DNA from: Saccharina japonica
Lineage: Eukaryota > Sar > Phaeophyceae > Laminariales > Laminariaceae
Assembly (NCBI GenBank): GCA_008828725.1
Contig: MEHQ01003854.1
Coordinates: 968,652 to 1,032,651, forward strand
Reading direction: 5' to 3'
DNA length: 64,000 bases
The notes under the pieces are model-generated. The model did not search any database, was not told the DNA's origin, and saw only the letters and a list, made by a program, of their open reading frames with translations. How positions within the stretch are numbered: the first letter of the stretch is position 1; every line of letters starts with the position of its first letter. Positions 38,051 through 49,693 of the stretch are shown piece by piece. The position numbers and the translations under genes were made by a program.

Positions 38051-40515
38051 CACCAACACGGCGGATGCCAACCCAGCGCGTGCTCGAAACATATGCACAC
38101 TGCAGAGTCAAAGCAGTGGTCGCCGGAACAGCGTCGAGGGAACACGCCGGCCGCGGGTAGTCGAGCACACGCTCGTTTCGGCCGAAATCTCGGTCGGGTT
38201 GCGGGTCAGCACGCTCGCGGCTTCCTGATGGGGAGGCGCTCAGTCGACCTCAGACCTAAATCATGGTACATAACTGGCACATCAAAACATAAATAAATAA
38301 AAATAGCAGAACTCGGTAGGGATAATATCGGAGCGCGCGGCAGACAGCACTGCAATACAAGCTCGTGGACATCTGTATAACTCTGACGAGACAGTACCGT
38401 GGAGTCGTGGGAGACGCCGTCAGAGCTCCGGGGGGGTCTCTGGCATCTTCCTTGGGAGACGCCACGAAAAATAGAGCGATATTTCGGTGATCTCAAAAGG
38501 TATTGGTGTCGTTGACGTCCCGGCCACGAGAGTCACGAGAGGGGTTAGATGAAGGCAGCCCCCTCCGGGGCGGGTTCGGACCGCGCTCCAAAGTACTTTA
38601 ACCACCAAACCGGCGCCGAGCATGTATCAGCGATTCGAAGAGCAAAAATTGGCGAAGACCTAAGATGGAAGAAAGGCCTAGTGATACAGAAGTCAGCCGT
38701 GCATGGAAGCTCGAACCTACGGAGGTCACCCCAGGGGGCGGCCGTCACAGACACGGTTCGAATTATCAACGACTTATCCTCCGAGATGCAGAACAAAACA
38801 TAACAAGGACAACTGATCGCAGATACCGACTCAGACAGCGTCTCTCAGTGCTTGTGCGCAGAATCGCGGCCCCAATTGTCTGCCACACCTTGCGAGTAGT
38901 GGTTTCGGTAACAAACCGGTTTCTTTCGGATGGTCAGGGTCGCCGGGTATCTGGGGCCCGACATCGGCAGAGACCCAACACGCACGTTGGAACATGCGCG
39001 CTGAGGGAACGAGCCCGGGAACCGACACACATGGATGGTAGGTCGGAACAGCGATCGCCGCTTGGGGTTCTGATACTTACAGTTGTGCGCAGACCCGAGG
39101 ACGCATGCAACCGTGATGAAAACCTGTGAACTAGTATAACGGAGTTCGCTCGATACGCACGTGCAGTGCCCCGTCCCAATATGTCCGCATATTTCTTACT
39201 CTTTGCACCCACAGGGACAGGGAACACCTTAGCCAGGAGGAAGAGGGGAGGAAGCGTGCCGGCCAGAGACCTTCACGCTAGGGCCTGTCGGTGGGACGAC
39301 GCAGATTAAGTTATTGTTAAAACGGGGTATATACAACGTCGACGAGCCCCACCTAACGGACTGATGGGGCCCCTGGTGCGCCGCGGTCGGTGTGCATGTA
39401 TGTGCCGTTCAACCAGCAGTCGAATGGCGTTTCGCAGCACGTACGTATGCAGAATAGGACACGCCAACTTTCACATCGCGCACGGCATGTCTTACGGGCG
39501 AAAGGGATACACAGGGCGCACGGAATACCCCAGAAAAACGTGCCAGGCGGTTTCGGTCACCTTTTCTTCAGTATCGGATATGTCGAGGGGAGTAGATACT
39601 GATAATTGCAGGCAGGAAGCAAGTGCACATGTTCGCCGCGTGGCTGAGACTCGCATTGCCATATCTACTGAAGTTAGCTCTTTTGCTGCGCAGAGCGGCA
39701 GGCTGGAAGACATGCAAATCCCCCCCGAGCCTTGCCGGGCGCATCCTGCTTGTCGTGTTTCTCGGAGAAGCGCAGGTCCTGTTCGAGGACAGGGGTGTAT
39801 CGTTCTAACAGGGAAGGTGCGGTCTCCGGGCGTCGGAGGGGAGCCGTAAGAGAGTGAAGTGCACGATCGCTCGAACGCGGCTCGCAAACGAGGCGAAGTC
39901 GGAGGGGGGGGCGCCGGTGGGAGCTGCCTACAGCACTGCCGGAGCTTCCCAAGGCGCATCCTCAGCTCCCAGCGGGGGCACCGTCGACGGCGCGATTCGT
40001 GGCGTCAAGAACCGATAAAAATGGGGACGGGGCACATGATCACCCAAACGCGAGTCGCGAACTCCCGAGAGCCAGAGGACGGTTCGGTTGGGGCACTCGA
40101 AGCGCTGCTGGATCTCCGCGCCGGGAACCCGCCGATCACGGAGGGTGGTCACCATTGACGGTCAGGATATCCTTCTGCGGTTGGAAACTGTCCACGCGGA
40201 CGGGAGGAAGTAGCAACAACGTTGAGACTGGCGGTCGGTCAGAGCTGTCGAGACTCGGCACAGTAGTACGCGTTGCATTCGGGAGAATCGGGGGGGGCAG
40301 CGCAGTTGGCGGCGCAAGGCGCGCCGAGCTGCAAATCCAATGAGCAGGTAGATGGAAATCGCGAGGGTTCACGACGTACGTGCCGGAGGCTGGCTGGGGA
40401 AGGAGCAGAATTCACCCTCGTCGCACTCGGGAAAACAGGGTAGATTGGGTCAGCGGGTTAGTGTAGCCGGGACGGAATTTTGATGGTCAGGCTGGCCTTA
40501 TGGTGTGGGATGTTG
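38051..40515. other. GC-rich region, no gene recognised
   Basis: Several overlapping open frames on both strands up to about 155 codons, none with a known domain; the GC richness explains them. Lies inside the interval bounded by the 250-bp direct repeats. Confidence 0.4.
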
Positions 40516-40739
40516 CTTAGCCCCGCAGGGGAAGCAGCGGGGCATAATTTTCTGGTTAGCCTGTCTCATTAATCTTAGTGGGGTTTCGTAGTGGTAATAA
40601 GTAACGAGGGCCTCACAACGGGTCCAGGTGTTGCTGGCGGGGTTGCCACAGCACTGGCAGGCTTTCTGTAGCACGACGGCGAGCGTGTCTCGCCCGCAGT
40701 AGAACTAACTAATCAGAGAATTCTTGAGCTATAACAAAC
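40516..40739. repeat. Dispersed repeat X, uninterrupted copy
   Basis: Runs from ttagccccgcaggggaagca to ataacaaact and contains cctcacaacgggtccaggtg and acgacggcgagcgtg. A second copy is split at 43156-43212 and 45009-45191. Confidence 0.7.
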
Positions 40740-41001
40740 TGTAGGTTTCCGCAGGAAACTGGCGTTTGCGAGGCGGTTTGATTTTTCGAGTATCTGAACA
40801 ACATGACATTTGTAATTCAATTTGGCCGACGGTTGAGCACGATGCAAGCGTCCAGGTTTTAGTCGGCCTGAGACAGCAAAGGCATCGAGCTAAGAGAGTA
40901 CGGAGTACACGAAAGAGAGCGCTGGCTCTTCTTCAGTCGTAGATGGTCTTGGCATTGGGGGTATCGTGACTTCTGCGTGGTAGAAGACAGCGACACAAGT
41001 T
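40740..41001. repeat. 250-bp direct repeat, right copy
   Basis: Second copy of the repeat at 35561-35810, starting tgtaggtttccgcaggaaac and ending cgacacaagtt. It follows repeat X with no gap. Confidence 0.75.
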
Positions 41002-41334
41002 TTATCGATCGACTTTCCCACCCGCCTGCCCTGTCGCTCAAGAGAGGGGGGGAACCAGGTTGCAACAAGTCGGTTGGATTGTTGACCTTTATTTTCGTAG
41101 CGATATACTGTAACATTTAGTTATTATTACGAGTAGTAGTTATGATGATGTTACTTAGGGTCGATCTTACCGAGGAGTTAATTTCGTTTTTTTTCGGGAT
41201 TTTCTGTTTTTTTCTGTATGTTTCTGTATTTTTCTGTAAATACCAGAAAGAACTTCATTCCCGAAAAAACTGGCCTCTAAGTTTTTTTAGGTATTCCCGT
41301 AAATTTCTTTTTTTTTTGGTGCACGGGCAAGGGT

Positions 41335-42672
41335 GCACAAAACAAATCTCCCGAGACCCACACTCCCCCCCCCCCCCCCCCCCCAGCCGACCCTAAATGT
41401 AAAAAAAAATGCTCAAATTAAACACTCGTTTCGAAGCCATATTGACGTCGAAATGAGTACTAAACACTAGCCGTATTGAGGTCAGTTGATTAACAAGACG
41501 CGTTGTCGAAACGATATATTTTTGTTTGAGTGTGTTCCATGGGTAAGTCGTTGGGTCGTATACTTGATGGCCGTTGCAGCCTGAATATATACCACATTTT
41601 ACCATGGCGCCAACAACTCTTGCGCCGGGATCCTCCCCTCTTGAACCGGGGTGTTTCGGGGGCGGGCACAACCGAGACGGAGGTCTCTCTGTGTGCGTGT
41701 GTGCGCCCGGTTGTTCGAAAGGTGGGAGTAGTGTTGGTAAGCAACTAAATGAAGGAGTTGCTTTGATTATTGCTTATTGGGTTAAAAAGTTGCTTGTTTA
41801 AGCAACTTAGTTGCTTATTGTATGGCATTTAGTGTGCTTATACTAAAACCTACATATATATAAGTTATACGGTAATTTCAGTATCGCCATACTAGAACCC
41901 GTACGAATATGTCGACACTAAAACACATACACCTTTTGTTCGTATAGGGTTTACTAAGGGCATTCTAAAACCCATACCTGGTACACATATTCTGTATGGC
42001 GTTTAGTATTCTATGTTAAACTCCATATAGCTAAAATAAGCAAATAAGCACGATATAGTTGCTTTGATTATGCTTATAATAAGCAAGCCAAACATTCTTG
42101 ATTAAGCATGCTGAATTTTGTTGCTTACCAACACCTAGGTGGGAGGCGCTCGTCGTGCGTTCGTGTCGCGCCCATTCTCGCCGCGTTTTCGACGGTTTCA
42201 AGAAACAGTCTCGCCGCGTTTTGGTTCGAACGTACCGCAGCTCCTCTAGTTTCCAAAGCAGAGGCTCGTATAGGTGCACTGAGCTCGAGCCACCTGCATC
42301 ACCTTACGTTATATATGGGCTTGTATGGGCTGCTAGATTTGGATCAGGTTGCATCAGGCAAATGGATCAGGCAAGGCAGCTTTTGTTCGCATACACAGAG
42401 TACTCAAAACTCAAAAACAGACCAAGAAGACTTGCCGCTCTGAATGATGGAGTGTGACTCTATGCCCAGTCAAGTCAAGTATAAATAGTTTCGTCCCCAG
42501 TCCCCAGTTTAAGATCAAGTCATTTGTTGTGCATAGGAATTAGTGTTGAGTCGTGGTTTATATAGGATTTAGTGAAGGTGAGAAATACCACCCCCCCCCC
42601 CCGCTCCCTCAGCAGGCCCGAAATACAAAAATTGGAGTGTGGGTCTCGGGATTTTTTTTTCGTGCGCCCTTG
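41335..42672. repeat. Short inverted pair flanking a 1.3-kb interval
   Basis: gtgcacaaaacaaatctccc at 41333 followed by gagacccacactcccccc reappears inverted as gagtgtgggtctcgggattt near 42636-42670. A run of about 20 C lies at 41366-41387 and another C run at 42588-42602. The interval may be an older element with these as termini; it contains the hAT-like insertion. Confidence 0.4.
41729..42137. mobile_element. hAT-like non-autonomous element, 409 bp
   Basis: Termini TAGTGTTGGTAAGCAAC and GTTGCTTACCAACACCTA, flanked on both sides by GGTGGGAG (41721-41728 and 42138-42145), an 8-bp target duplication as in hAT transposons. Interior AT-rich with many aagcaa/ttgctt motifs in both orientations. 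No coding region. Confidence 0.75.
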
Positions 42673-43155
42673 GCACGGGTGAGGAGGATCGGGCAGCCCC
42701 ACCGTGCTAGCCGTACCACCCCTCACGAACACACAAGGCTGGCCAGGCTTGTCTCCAAGGTCCTTTACAGGCCATGTGGCCGAGCGCAGAAGGCGCAAAA
42801 AATTTCTGAGCTCTCACAATCGAGTTGACACAGTGACCGCACCGAGGTGCCCGACCGACCGAGCTCGCTGAGGGCTGTAGCTCAAGCGTTTGTAGCGTTG
42901 GGCGTCGTAGCGCGATGAGTTGGTGATGGATTCCACTCTCCGAGGCACCGACACCTGCCTACGAACCAGGCCGACTGCAGTGGGACCACCACACGGATGG
43001 CTACCGAGAGCGCTGCTGCTGTATTGACGGTTTTATGCCTGGTGGACGATTATTAGCCAGGCAACTGAAGCTCGTACTCGTTAGGGATCCATTTTAGAAT
43101 TCGGGAAAAAATACCGAAATTTCAGGGAAAAAAACGAAAGAGTGCGTATCGACCC

Positions 43156-43212
43156 TTAGCCCCGCAGGGGAAGCAGCGGGGCGTAAGTTTCGGGTTACCC
43201 TGTCTCACTGAT
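43156..43212. repeat. Dispersed repeat X, split copy, left part
   Basis: Matches 40516-40572 (ttagccccgcaggggaagca to ctgtctcac), then breaks off at ttttaa; continues at 45009 after about 1.8 kb. Confidence 0.65.
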
Positions 43213-43262
43213 TTTAACCCTTTTAGGACTGCAGTCCCGTTTTGGGGACAAATTACTTGGAA
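43213..43262. mobile_element. Half copy of the hairpin MITE
   Basis: ttaacccttttaggactgca and following bases match the left arm and part of the loop of the element at 19084-19180; the right arm is missing. Confidence 0.6.
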
Positions 43263-43946
43263 TTAGAGCCAAATATATAGTCATGTGCACTGTGTGTGTT
43301 GTCTTCACATTAAACCCGTTCTTTTTACCCAACCACATCAGTACACCCAGTGTGCATCCTGATTCCTAATCCTAGAGAGATACAAATTCTGTGGTCACAG
43401 ACTGTGAAACAGAGAAAAACCAAAACAAAATAAATGCAAATTAATGGGCAAGGCAAGTGAGATGCTAACGTACCGGGTACGAGAACACAACACGACACGA
43501 GCCTAACCGAAAAATAAGAACAAAAAGACAAATAAAAAAAAGAATTATGAAACGAAACATAATACAAATGACGCAGGGAGACAGAAGCGCCCCTAGAAGA
43601 AAAAAACACACGTGCCCAAGAGAGGAACAGATAACTGCTGCACGGCCGGGGCAACACGAAGAAGAGGAAGACACCGGCATTGGGCGGTTTCAAAAGGAGA
43701 AACAAGGCAAAACAAGCAAGAAAGAAGACACTAGAAGAAAGGAAAAGATAAAAAGCGTTCTCAAGGCGATGATAATAACAGATTCCCGTCTCTGCTACAA
43801 TACCGATACGGGGACCATGTCAAACCATCTGCCATCTCCTTCCTGCTTCTCAAAAAGAACGGTGTCAAGAGTCGGTACTACCACCCCCCAGTGAGCAAGT
43901 CAACAAGAAACAAACAAACAAAATAAAAAATAGAATTCAGGGGCTA
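43263..43946. other. No gene seen
   Basis: A-rich on the + strand with several short frames of low complexity. Ends with CTATTAATAG at 43944-43953. Confidence 0.4.
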
Positions 43947-45000
43947 TTAATAGTCGAACCGATACCTTGCCGCACAATCTACCATTTCGTTTCTGCATTC
44001 GTCGACAGCTGTATCAGTACAGCCGCCCTTGCCCCCCCCCCCTCTCCTTGTCGCCTCTCTAGGCGTCCTCAGCTGCATGCCGTAGCCGGCTCCTCTCCGC
44101 TTCGGCCCTGTGCCACCTCGCCATGAAATGGTCCGCCGCCTCAACGACCCCGCGATACCACACCCCACTCTTCTTAGCCGCCCTCTGCCATATAGTAACG
44201 TCTCTGCTCCGAACACTAAAGGGGAGCTTTCTGTGGAGCCCGCTGTCGCTCGAAAAACCCTGAGGTCATCTAGACATTGTGCCCAGTTCTTTTCTGGGCG
44301 GCCAGGTCCCGGGCTCGTCCCACCGACGATCGTCCCAAACATCACCCGCCGAGTCAGCCGCTCATTGGTCGTGCGCTGTAAGGCCCCCACAAAGAGGAGG
44401 CGTCGTTTGCGGATGGTCGTTTCAACGCTCTCGCATTGTGCCTTCTTGAGAGCCTTGGCGTACGACATGAGATGGTCGGTGCGTTGTCGGCGCTGGAAAC
44501 CAAAATGATCCGTAGGAGGAAGTTGTGGTGTGCCGTTCGGAGCTCAGCGAAGTGTTCCTTGCCAAGGGTCCACGTCTCACACCCGTACAGCAGTGTCTCC
44601 ATCACCTCGGCCTTTAGCATGCGCACCTTTAGAGTAAACGGGGCATCCTCCATATCGTACAGCTCCCGCTTGAACCGATTGTAGCATGCCCATGCAAGTC
44701 GGATGCGTCGTTGGATCTCTGGCATAATGTCCGCGCTTGCGACAAGACCACCAAGGTACAAAAACTGCATCGTCTGTTTGTACCTCTGGCCCGCTGCTTC
44801 GATGACGAGCGGGGAGGTCCGGAGTGCCTGTTTTGGTGTGCGCAGCAGCATAGTCTCCGTTTTCTTTTCGGATACGGTGAGACCAGCTCCTTCGAAAACG
44901 GTCACAATAACGGTCATCATCTTCGCAAGCCCTTCCGCCGATTTAGACACAATACCTGCATCGTCGGCGTACAGCATACCCCATATTGCTCTGGAGTACT
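43947..45000 (-). pseudogene. 5'-truncated LINE, C-terminal half of reverse transcriptase
   Basis: Starts at the - strand near 45000 with [17 protein letters not shown], so the catalytic YADD is kept but the N-terminal palm, fingers and endonuclease are absent. Then SEKKTETMLL, FLYLGGLVA, LLYGCETWTLGKEHF, a one-step frameshift near 44485-44500 (FLLRII then off frame), and SYAKALKKAQCESVETT in the next frame through VMFGTIVGGTSPGPGRPEKNW to the stop. The terminal TAA lies within a CTATTAATAG palindrome (43944-43953). A separate subfamily from the LINE at 2-5.6 kb, judged from sequence differences. Confidence 0.85.
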
Positions 45001-45008
45001 AAAAGGGC

Positions 45009-45191
45009 GAATGGGGTTTCGTAGTGTGGTAATACGTAAAACGAGGACCTCACAACGGGTCCAGGTGTTGCTGGCGGGGTTGCCACAACACTGGCAGTCT
45101 TTTTGAAGCACGACGGCGAGCGTGCCTCGCCTGCAGAACTAAACTAACTACTCGTCGTAATCCGGGAATTATTGCTCAATGAGCTATACGA
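45009..45191. repeat. Dispersed repeat X, split copy, right part
   Basis: Matches 40577-40739 (tggggtttcgtag, cctcacaacgggtccaggtg, acgacggcgagcgtg, gataacaaact). Confidence 0.65.
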
Positions 45192-45575
45192 TAACAAACT
45201 ATCAACGTATATCATACCTGGTACGAATGTACGTAACCAAGACCCAATATCCATGGGCAATCCCATACCCACTGTTATTCCGATAGCAGTGCTCATAATC
45301 TCTCTCGGTGTGTCAAGGAAACCCATGTACCAGGTATACGCATGTACTATCACAGGACACAGGATCGCAGGCAGCAGACGTAGATACCAAAGATACAGCC
45401 GGCTGAAAAGAGAAAAGAGCAAACATGGGAAACGGAAAACTGAACTTGGGAAGCGTGAAGCGTGGCCGAATTGCGTAATCCCTCTTTATCTATACGCAAC
45501 CCTGCGTCCAGACTCACACCAACAAAGCATTTCAAGAGTAGAGCGTTCTACGGCGCCTGACTCTCAGCCTTAGGT

Positions 45576-48500
45576 ATGATTGGAGGACGGTGCACTATGC
45601 GTTTATCTTTAGGTTTAACTGGAAGGAGGTTGCTGTCAGCACCAGTGTTCCGTGAACTTAGTATGTCTACGTTGTCGACGAAACAAGAGATGCCGGGTTT
45701 CACTGTTCGCGACCAGAGGCCAGCAAGGCCTCGTATTGCGAAGGAGAAACGAAAGGAATACCTCGCACAGCGAAGAGCTTCCTTTGAGGTGGAGCAAGAG
45801 AAAGCGACAGGTCTTGGGCTTGACTGGAGCATCAAGAGTGCCGTGTGAGTGCAGCCTGGTGCTGGAACTGTTGATTGCATTCTTGTGTGGCAGTGTGGCA
45901 GCTGAGTAATCCCAAACCTAAAACTCAATACCTGGTACCTGGTACCTGGTATGACCGTACGGTCAACCTTGAGCGCATCGCGTCTCCTACGCAACGTACC
46001 ACGAGTATTATGTATATACCACGCTTTACGGAGGTGCACCAGGTACATACCGGTAGGTACAGCAGTAGTCGAGTGCATATTCACTACTGTCCAGTCGGGT
46101 ACTCGTAGGTGTTCTGTGAAGCAAATCGAACAAGGTGTCAGCGATGCTCGTAGTTTGGGATGACATGTTTCCTTCGTCGGCTCACCCTTGTAGTAGTGAC
46201 GCCATACGAGTCGTAGCGACCATTTTTATTTTATTTTTTTGGGCAGCGGCCAAAACAAGGTATACCTGGTCCGTTTGCGGCCAAAAACAGGTACATAATT
46301 AAAACCAAGTAAAAAACGCACTCCACGTGCCCTACCATTGGTCCAAAACTCGTTGTACCGGTTTTTGCCTCTTTAACACCCAGGTATACCTGATTTTGTC
46401 TACTCTGCTTGACTTTCACCTTTTTTTTGTCGTTTTTAAAGCCAATCAGAGGCCCTTCATAGTTCCACCCTATGCCCCCTATACAAATGCCGACGTACGC
46501 GGAGACCCCCTTCTCCCTTCGCACCTCGCACTACACACTACACGCCACTCGAGCGACACACACATATCTGCCTGCACACCTCCGCCGAAATAATACGAGT
46601 TAGAAGGCTCCCCTTCGGGATTGTGGTTGACTTGGAATACCAGGGGTGTCGCAAGCTGAGAAAGGAGAATACAGCAGCAGGCGTTCGTTCCTCGTACGAT
46701 TAATAGCAGCTACTCGTTACGTAGCCACCGGCCGAGCACGAAGAACATGAAAAAACTCTACTTTGCGTTGCAAGGAACGGCAGGTTCGTGGGGTGCGTTT
46801 TAAACTTGATTTTAGTATGTACCTGTTTTTGGCCCCGAACGGACCAGGTGTACCTGTTTTTGGCCGCTGCCCTATTTTTTTCCCATCCCATTTATTATCT
46901 TCGCACTTCTGTCTTCCTCCCTCGCTACTCGTAGTCGTAACTCAGATCCGGGGTCACAAAGTAGGCTCCTCTCCCTCCCCCCCCACTACTGTTCTTGCCT
47001 TGATTTTTATCGCGCAGAGGGTTCAGCCTTCCCAACGCTCGTCGATCTTCATCGAATTTTGCTACTCACGCTCTCGCGCTTTCAGCTATTAATAGTAAGA
47101 TTTTTTTGCGAGAAAAAGTCCCTACGAGCATGCACTCGGCGGGGCTCGAACTCGCGACCTTGCCGCTAACAAGCTTCGTGGTTACCTGCTAGCCCACCGG
47201 GGCGACCGGCTCATGATGCTCGTAATTTGGGATGATACGTCTCCTTCGTCGGCTCACCCTTGTCTTGCGTCTAATGACGCCATGGCGGCCATTTCGACCA
47301 TTACGTCCGCATATATGCTCTTACCTGGTACAGGCTTTTGGAGCGACTCCCTGTTATCATTGAAGACTTCGCCGACTGGCAGCGGGACTTTTGGGACGTG
47401 CAGACTCAAAAAGCTCAGTATGGGAAACAGTTTCCTAGCGAAATGGGCTTCAAGTACGACGACGAAAAGCCGCTAACGATGGAGGAGATACTGGAGCAAA
47501 GTCCCATCCCTCTTGCTCCTCGACGGTGCGAGTTTGTACATAACGCATGTCATATTGACAGTATGATACATATGTACAGCGATGACGCCCGCTGCTATAT
47601 CGACCATCTAACCATCGGAGTCTTGAGTTTTGAAAAAGACGCGCATTCTGTTGGACCTACCCCTGCATCGCGCGTGGATCTGTTTTGTTCAATGGATCGA
47701 TGGATACAGCAGGGCCGAATGTCGCCCTTCAGTTTGTTCGTGGCACATGCCCGCCGCCGTGCCACAATCAGTTCGCCCTGCAGTCCTGGTTGTGTCGAAT
47801 GCCGATAGCCAGGCGTATTATACGTATGTCATACATTTAATTTAATTTTATTAGTAGTGTATATACACGTACGGCAGACCGAAGCGTCCCGTGAACGAGA
47901 ACTTGCCACAGGTATTCGTTGGTGCTGCAAAGAGAGGGGAGGGGGTGATACATCCACGGGAAAGAGATATTGTTTATCTTGCACAAAAAACGATTGGTTC
48001 GTACGGCGGTTGTAGCGTTTTCGGGGGACTCCTTCATTGTGCTGTCCTTCGCGTGCATTGTGCAGGAAAGGTCAAAATCACGTGTAGGAGCACAAATTAA
48101 TTTAGCAGTAGTTGTTGATCTTGCTCACAACTTGGACTGCTTGAGTTTTGAGCTTACAGCTGTTAACAATACGTATGAGTACAGGGCAAGGGTCACGTGA
48201 CTATGCTTTGTTCACAACTTGAAAGCCGTCTACGTATGGCTCAAGAGTTGTAACCAACCGCTCCCACGGAACGGTGTTAATTGTCATGGCTAACATCGAA
48301 ACCTGCTGTACTTGATGTACGTGCAATGCCGTTGTCTGTACCACCGTTGTATGCAGTACACCGGCAGATGAATCAAACGACCGCACCACTTTGGACCGGG
48401 CGCTGGACGACCGACTGGTGTTGATAATTAAGCCAAGACCTGAAGCTGCTTGGCGCCTTCCCGAGACTGCGTGGGAGGTAAGAATGGATGTAGAGAATAA

Positions 48501-49693
48501 TCCTGTGAGCGGCGGAAAAGTCCGAGCTGTGTACCTTAAAATGTTGGTGATAGTCTCCACTCGCGGTTTTGGAGAGTAAATCTGCCCCCGTTGTGTCAAT
48601 CGAATGCAAGAGGATTAGATTGGCGCCTGCGTTGCCTGGAACTATTTCAAGCTGCACCAAATCAAGAAATCCGATCGCCCACAATTAAAAACATAGGGCG
48701 CATGGGTTTTGAGTGCTAAACCTAAATTGTGGATGATATGTACCTCTTGTGCAAGTTTTCTTGTGGGTTTGCTGGAAGCTGGCCTGGGTCTTATCGCGGT
48801 CAAAGTGCGCACGACATTGAGGATATTTCCACTTATGCCCCGTTTGGTTCATGCTGGTAGACTGGAGAAACAATTCGTCAAGCAGCAGAGCGAACTGCGG
48901 AAACGATGCTTGTCAAGATGGCAACAAGCAAGGGTCATCGCGACGACGTAGCTCAGCTCCACTTCGTCGGAAACTGTCCTGCGGGGTGGTTCTGGCGCAC
49001 AGCGGATGAAGGCCTCCGGGCTCGAACAGGAACATTTGGGGACAAGGTGCTTACAACTTATTTTAGCGACAGTAAGCAACCGTACACGCACGGGAGGGAG
49101 TACTTGCTGACGACTGATCGGGGTGTTCATCTTCATTTGAACGTTGCATCTGTCAAACACAGTCGTGTAGAACGTATACAAGACTACGACAGTATGTATC
49201 TACTGGCATCATTGGTTGTTGCCGCGTCCTTGCATGTACACAGCAGAATTTTGCTTGAAACGTTCGGCCAAGGCATGGTCGAATGTTGGACTGGACATCG
49301 TTAGGGGTATATAATATGTGCGAAACGAAATGTGTATTTTTTCGTCGGCGTCATATTTCATATACTTCTGAGTTCCCTCTATTTTTGCGGGAGTCGCGAC
49401 TCGTTATGCGTTCACAACGTTCACGGCGTCATGGTTGTTGCCCATGTGCTACTCAAAACGATGAGCGACGTATTTTTTTGTTGGGGGGGCGCTAAACGAA
49501 CAAAATAACCAACGCACGTTTTCCGCTCAAACGTCTTCCGATCACCCAGGTGTTCTTGAACCGAGTGCAACTCATCACCGGCCAGCCTACTTTCGTTGAA
49601 AGTGAAGCAGCCGAGCACCTCTGGGTGACCAAGAATGAAATAGGAGAGTATCTAGGGGACGCGATGGGAACGTACTTGAAGCACGTTATCTAG
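45576..49693 (+). CDS. Mitochondrial large-subunit ribosomal protein mL46 (MRPL46 family)
   Basis: Five exons: 45576-45844, 47334-47525, 48357-48477, 48861-49046 and 49550-49693, all with GT-AG junctions and matching phases, giving 303 residues and ending in TAG. mL46 is a nuclear-encoded component of the mitochondrial ribosome large subunit (central protuberance in studied mitoribosomes). Exon 1 has a basic, Ser/Leu/Arg-rich start (RLSLGLTGRRLLSAP) that looks like a mitochondrial presequence, then DWSIKSAV, joined to LLERLPVIIEDFADWQRDFW in exon 2. Exon 3 carries DESNDRTTLDRALDDRLVLI, the family's hallmark. Exons 3-5 form the degenerate Nudix-like domain: TGETIRQAAERTAETM, FVGNCPAGWFW, GDK-VFLNRVQLI and HLWVTKNEIGEYL. 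The Nudix box lacks the full catalytic REUxEE set, as known for this family. The start may be 45576 or the second Met at 45597. The identification comes from several ordered family motifs and is strong; exon joins are inferred. Confidence 0.88.
46241..46872. mobile_element. MULE-like non-autonomous DNA transposon, copy 2
   Basis: A 632-bp element with the same GGGCAGCGGCC / GGCCGCTGCCC termini and interior as 30816-31442. Flanked by the 9-bp TATTTTTTT on both sides (46232-46240 and 46873-46881). Inserted in the T-rich tail of the neighbouring SINE, so it is younger than that SINE. Confidence 0.87.
46882..47205 (-). mobile_element. tRNA-derived SINE, copy 2
   Basis: The head on the - strand near 47205 reads GTCGCCCCGGTGGGCTAGCA (box A like) and then GCGAGTTCGAGCCCC (box B like). 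The body (ccccactact, cctactttgtgaccccgg, ctgagttacgac in the appropriate strand) matches the copies at 11.3-11.6 and 51.2-51.6 kb. Its poly-A tail is split: the T run at 46223-46240 lies beyond the MULE-like insertion. Contains CTATTAATAG at 47086-47095, not present in copy 1. Confidence 0.75.

Larger units (their letters stand above)
45845..47333 (+). other. mL46 intron 1 with nested mobile elements
   Basis: Donor GTGAGT at 45845; acceptor ACAG at 47333, directly preceded by a TACCTGGTA motif (47323-47331). The 1489-bp intron contains a triple TACCTGGTA run near 45931, a MULE-like element, a SINE in antisense orientation, and an imperfect direct repeat of about 80-85 bp (46143-46222 and 47215-47300) that brackets both. 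Confidence 0.8.

Noticed and set aside
38545..40372. Many open frames of 70-160 codons on both strands
   Set aside because: High GC content removes stop codons by chance; none shows a recognisable motif or exon structure.
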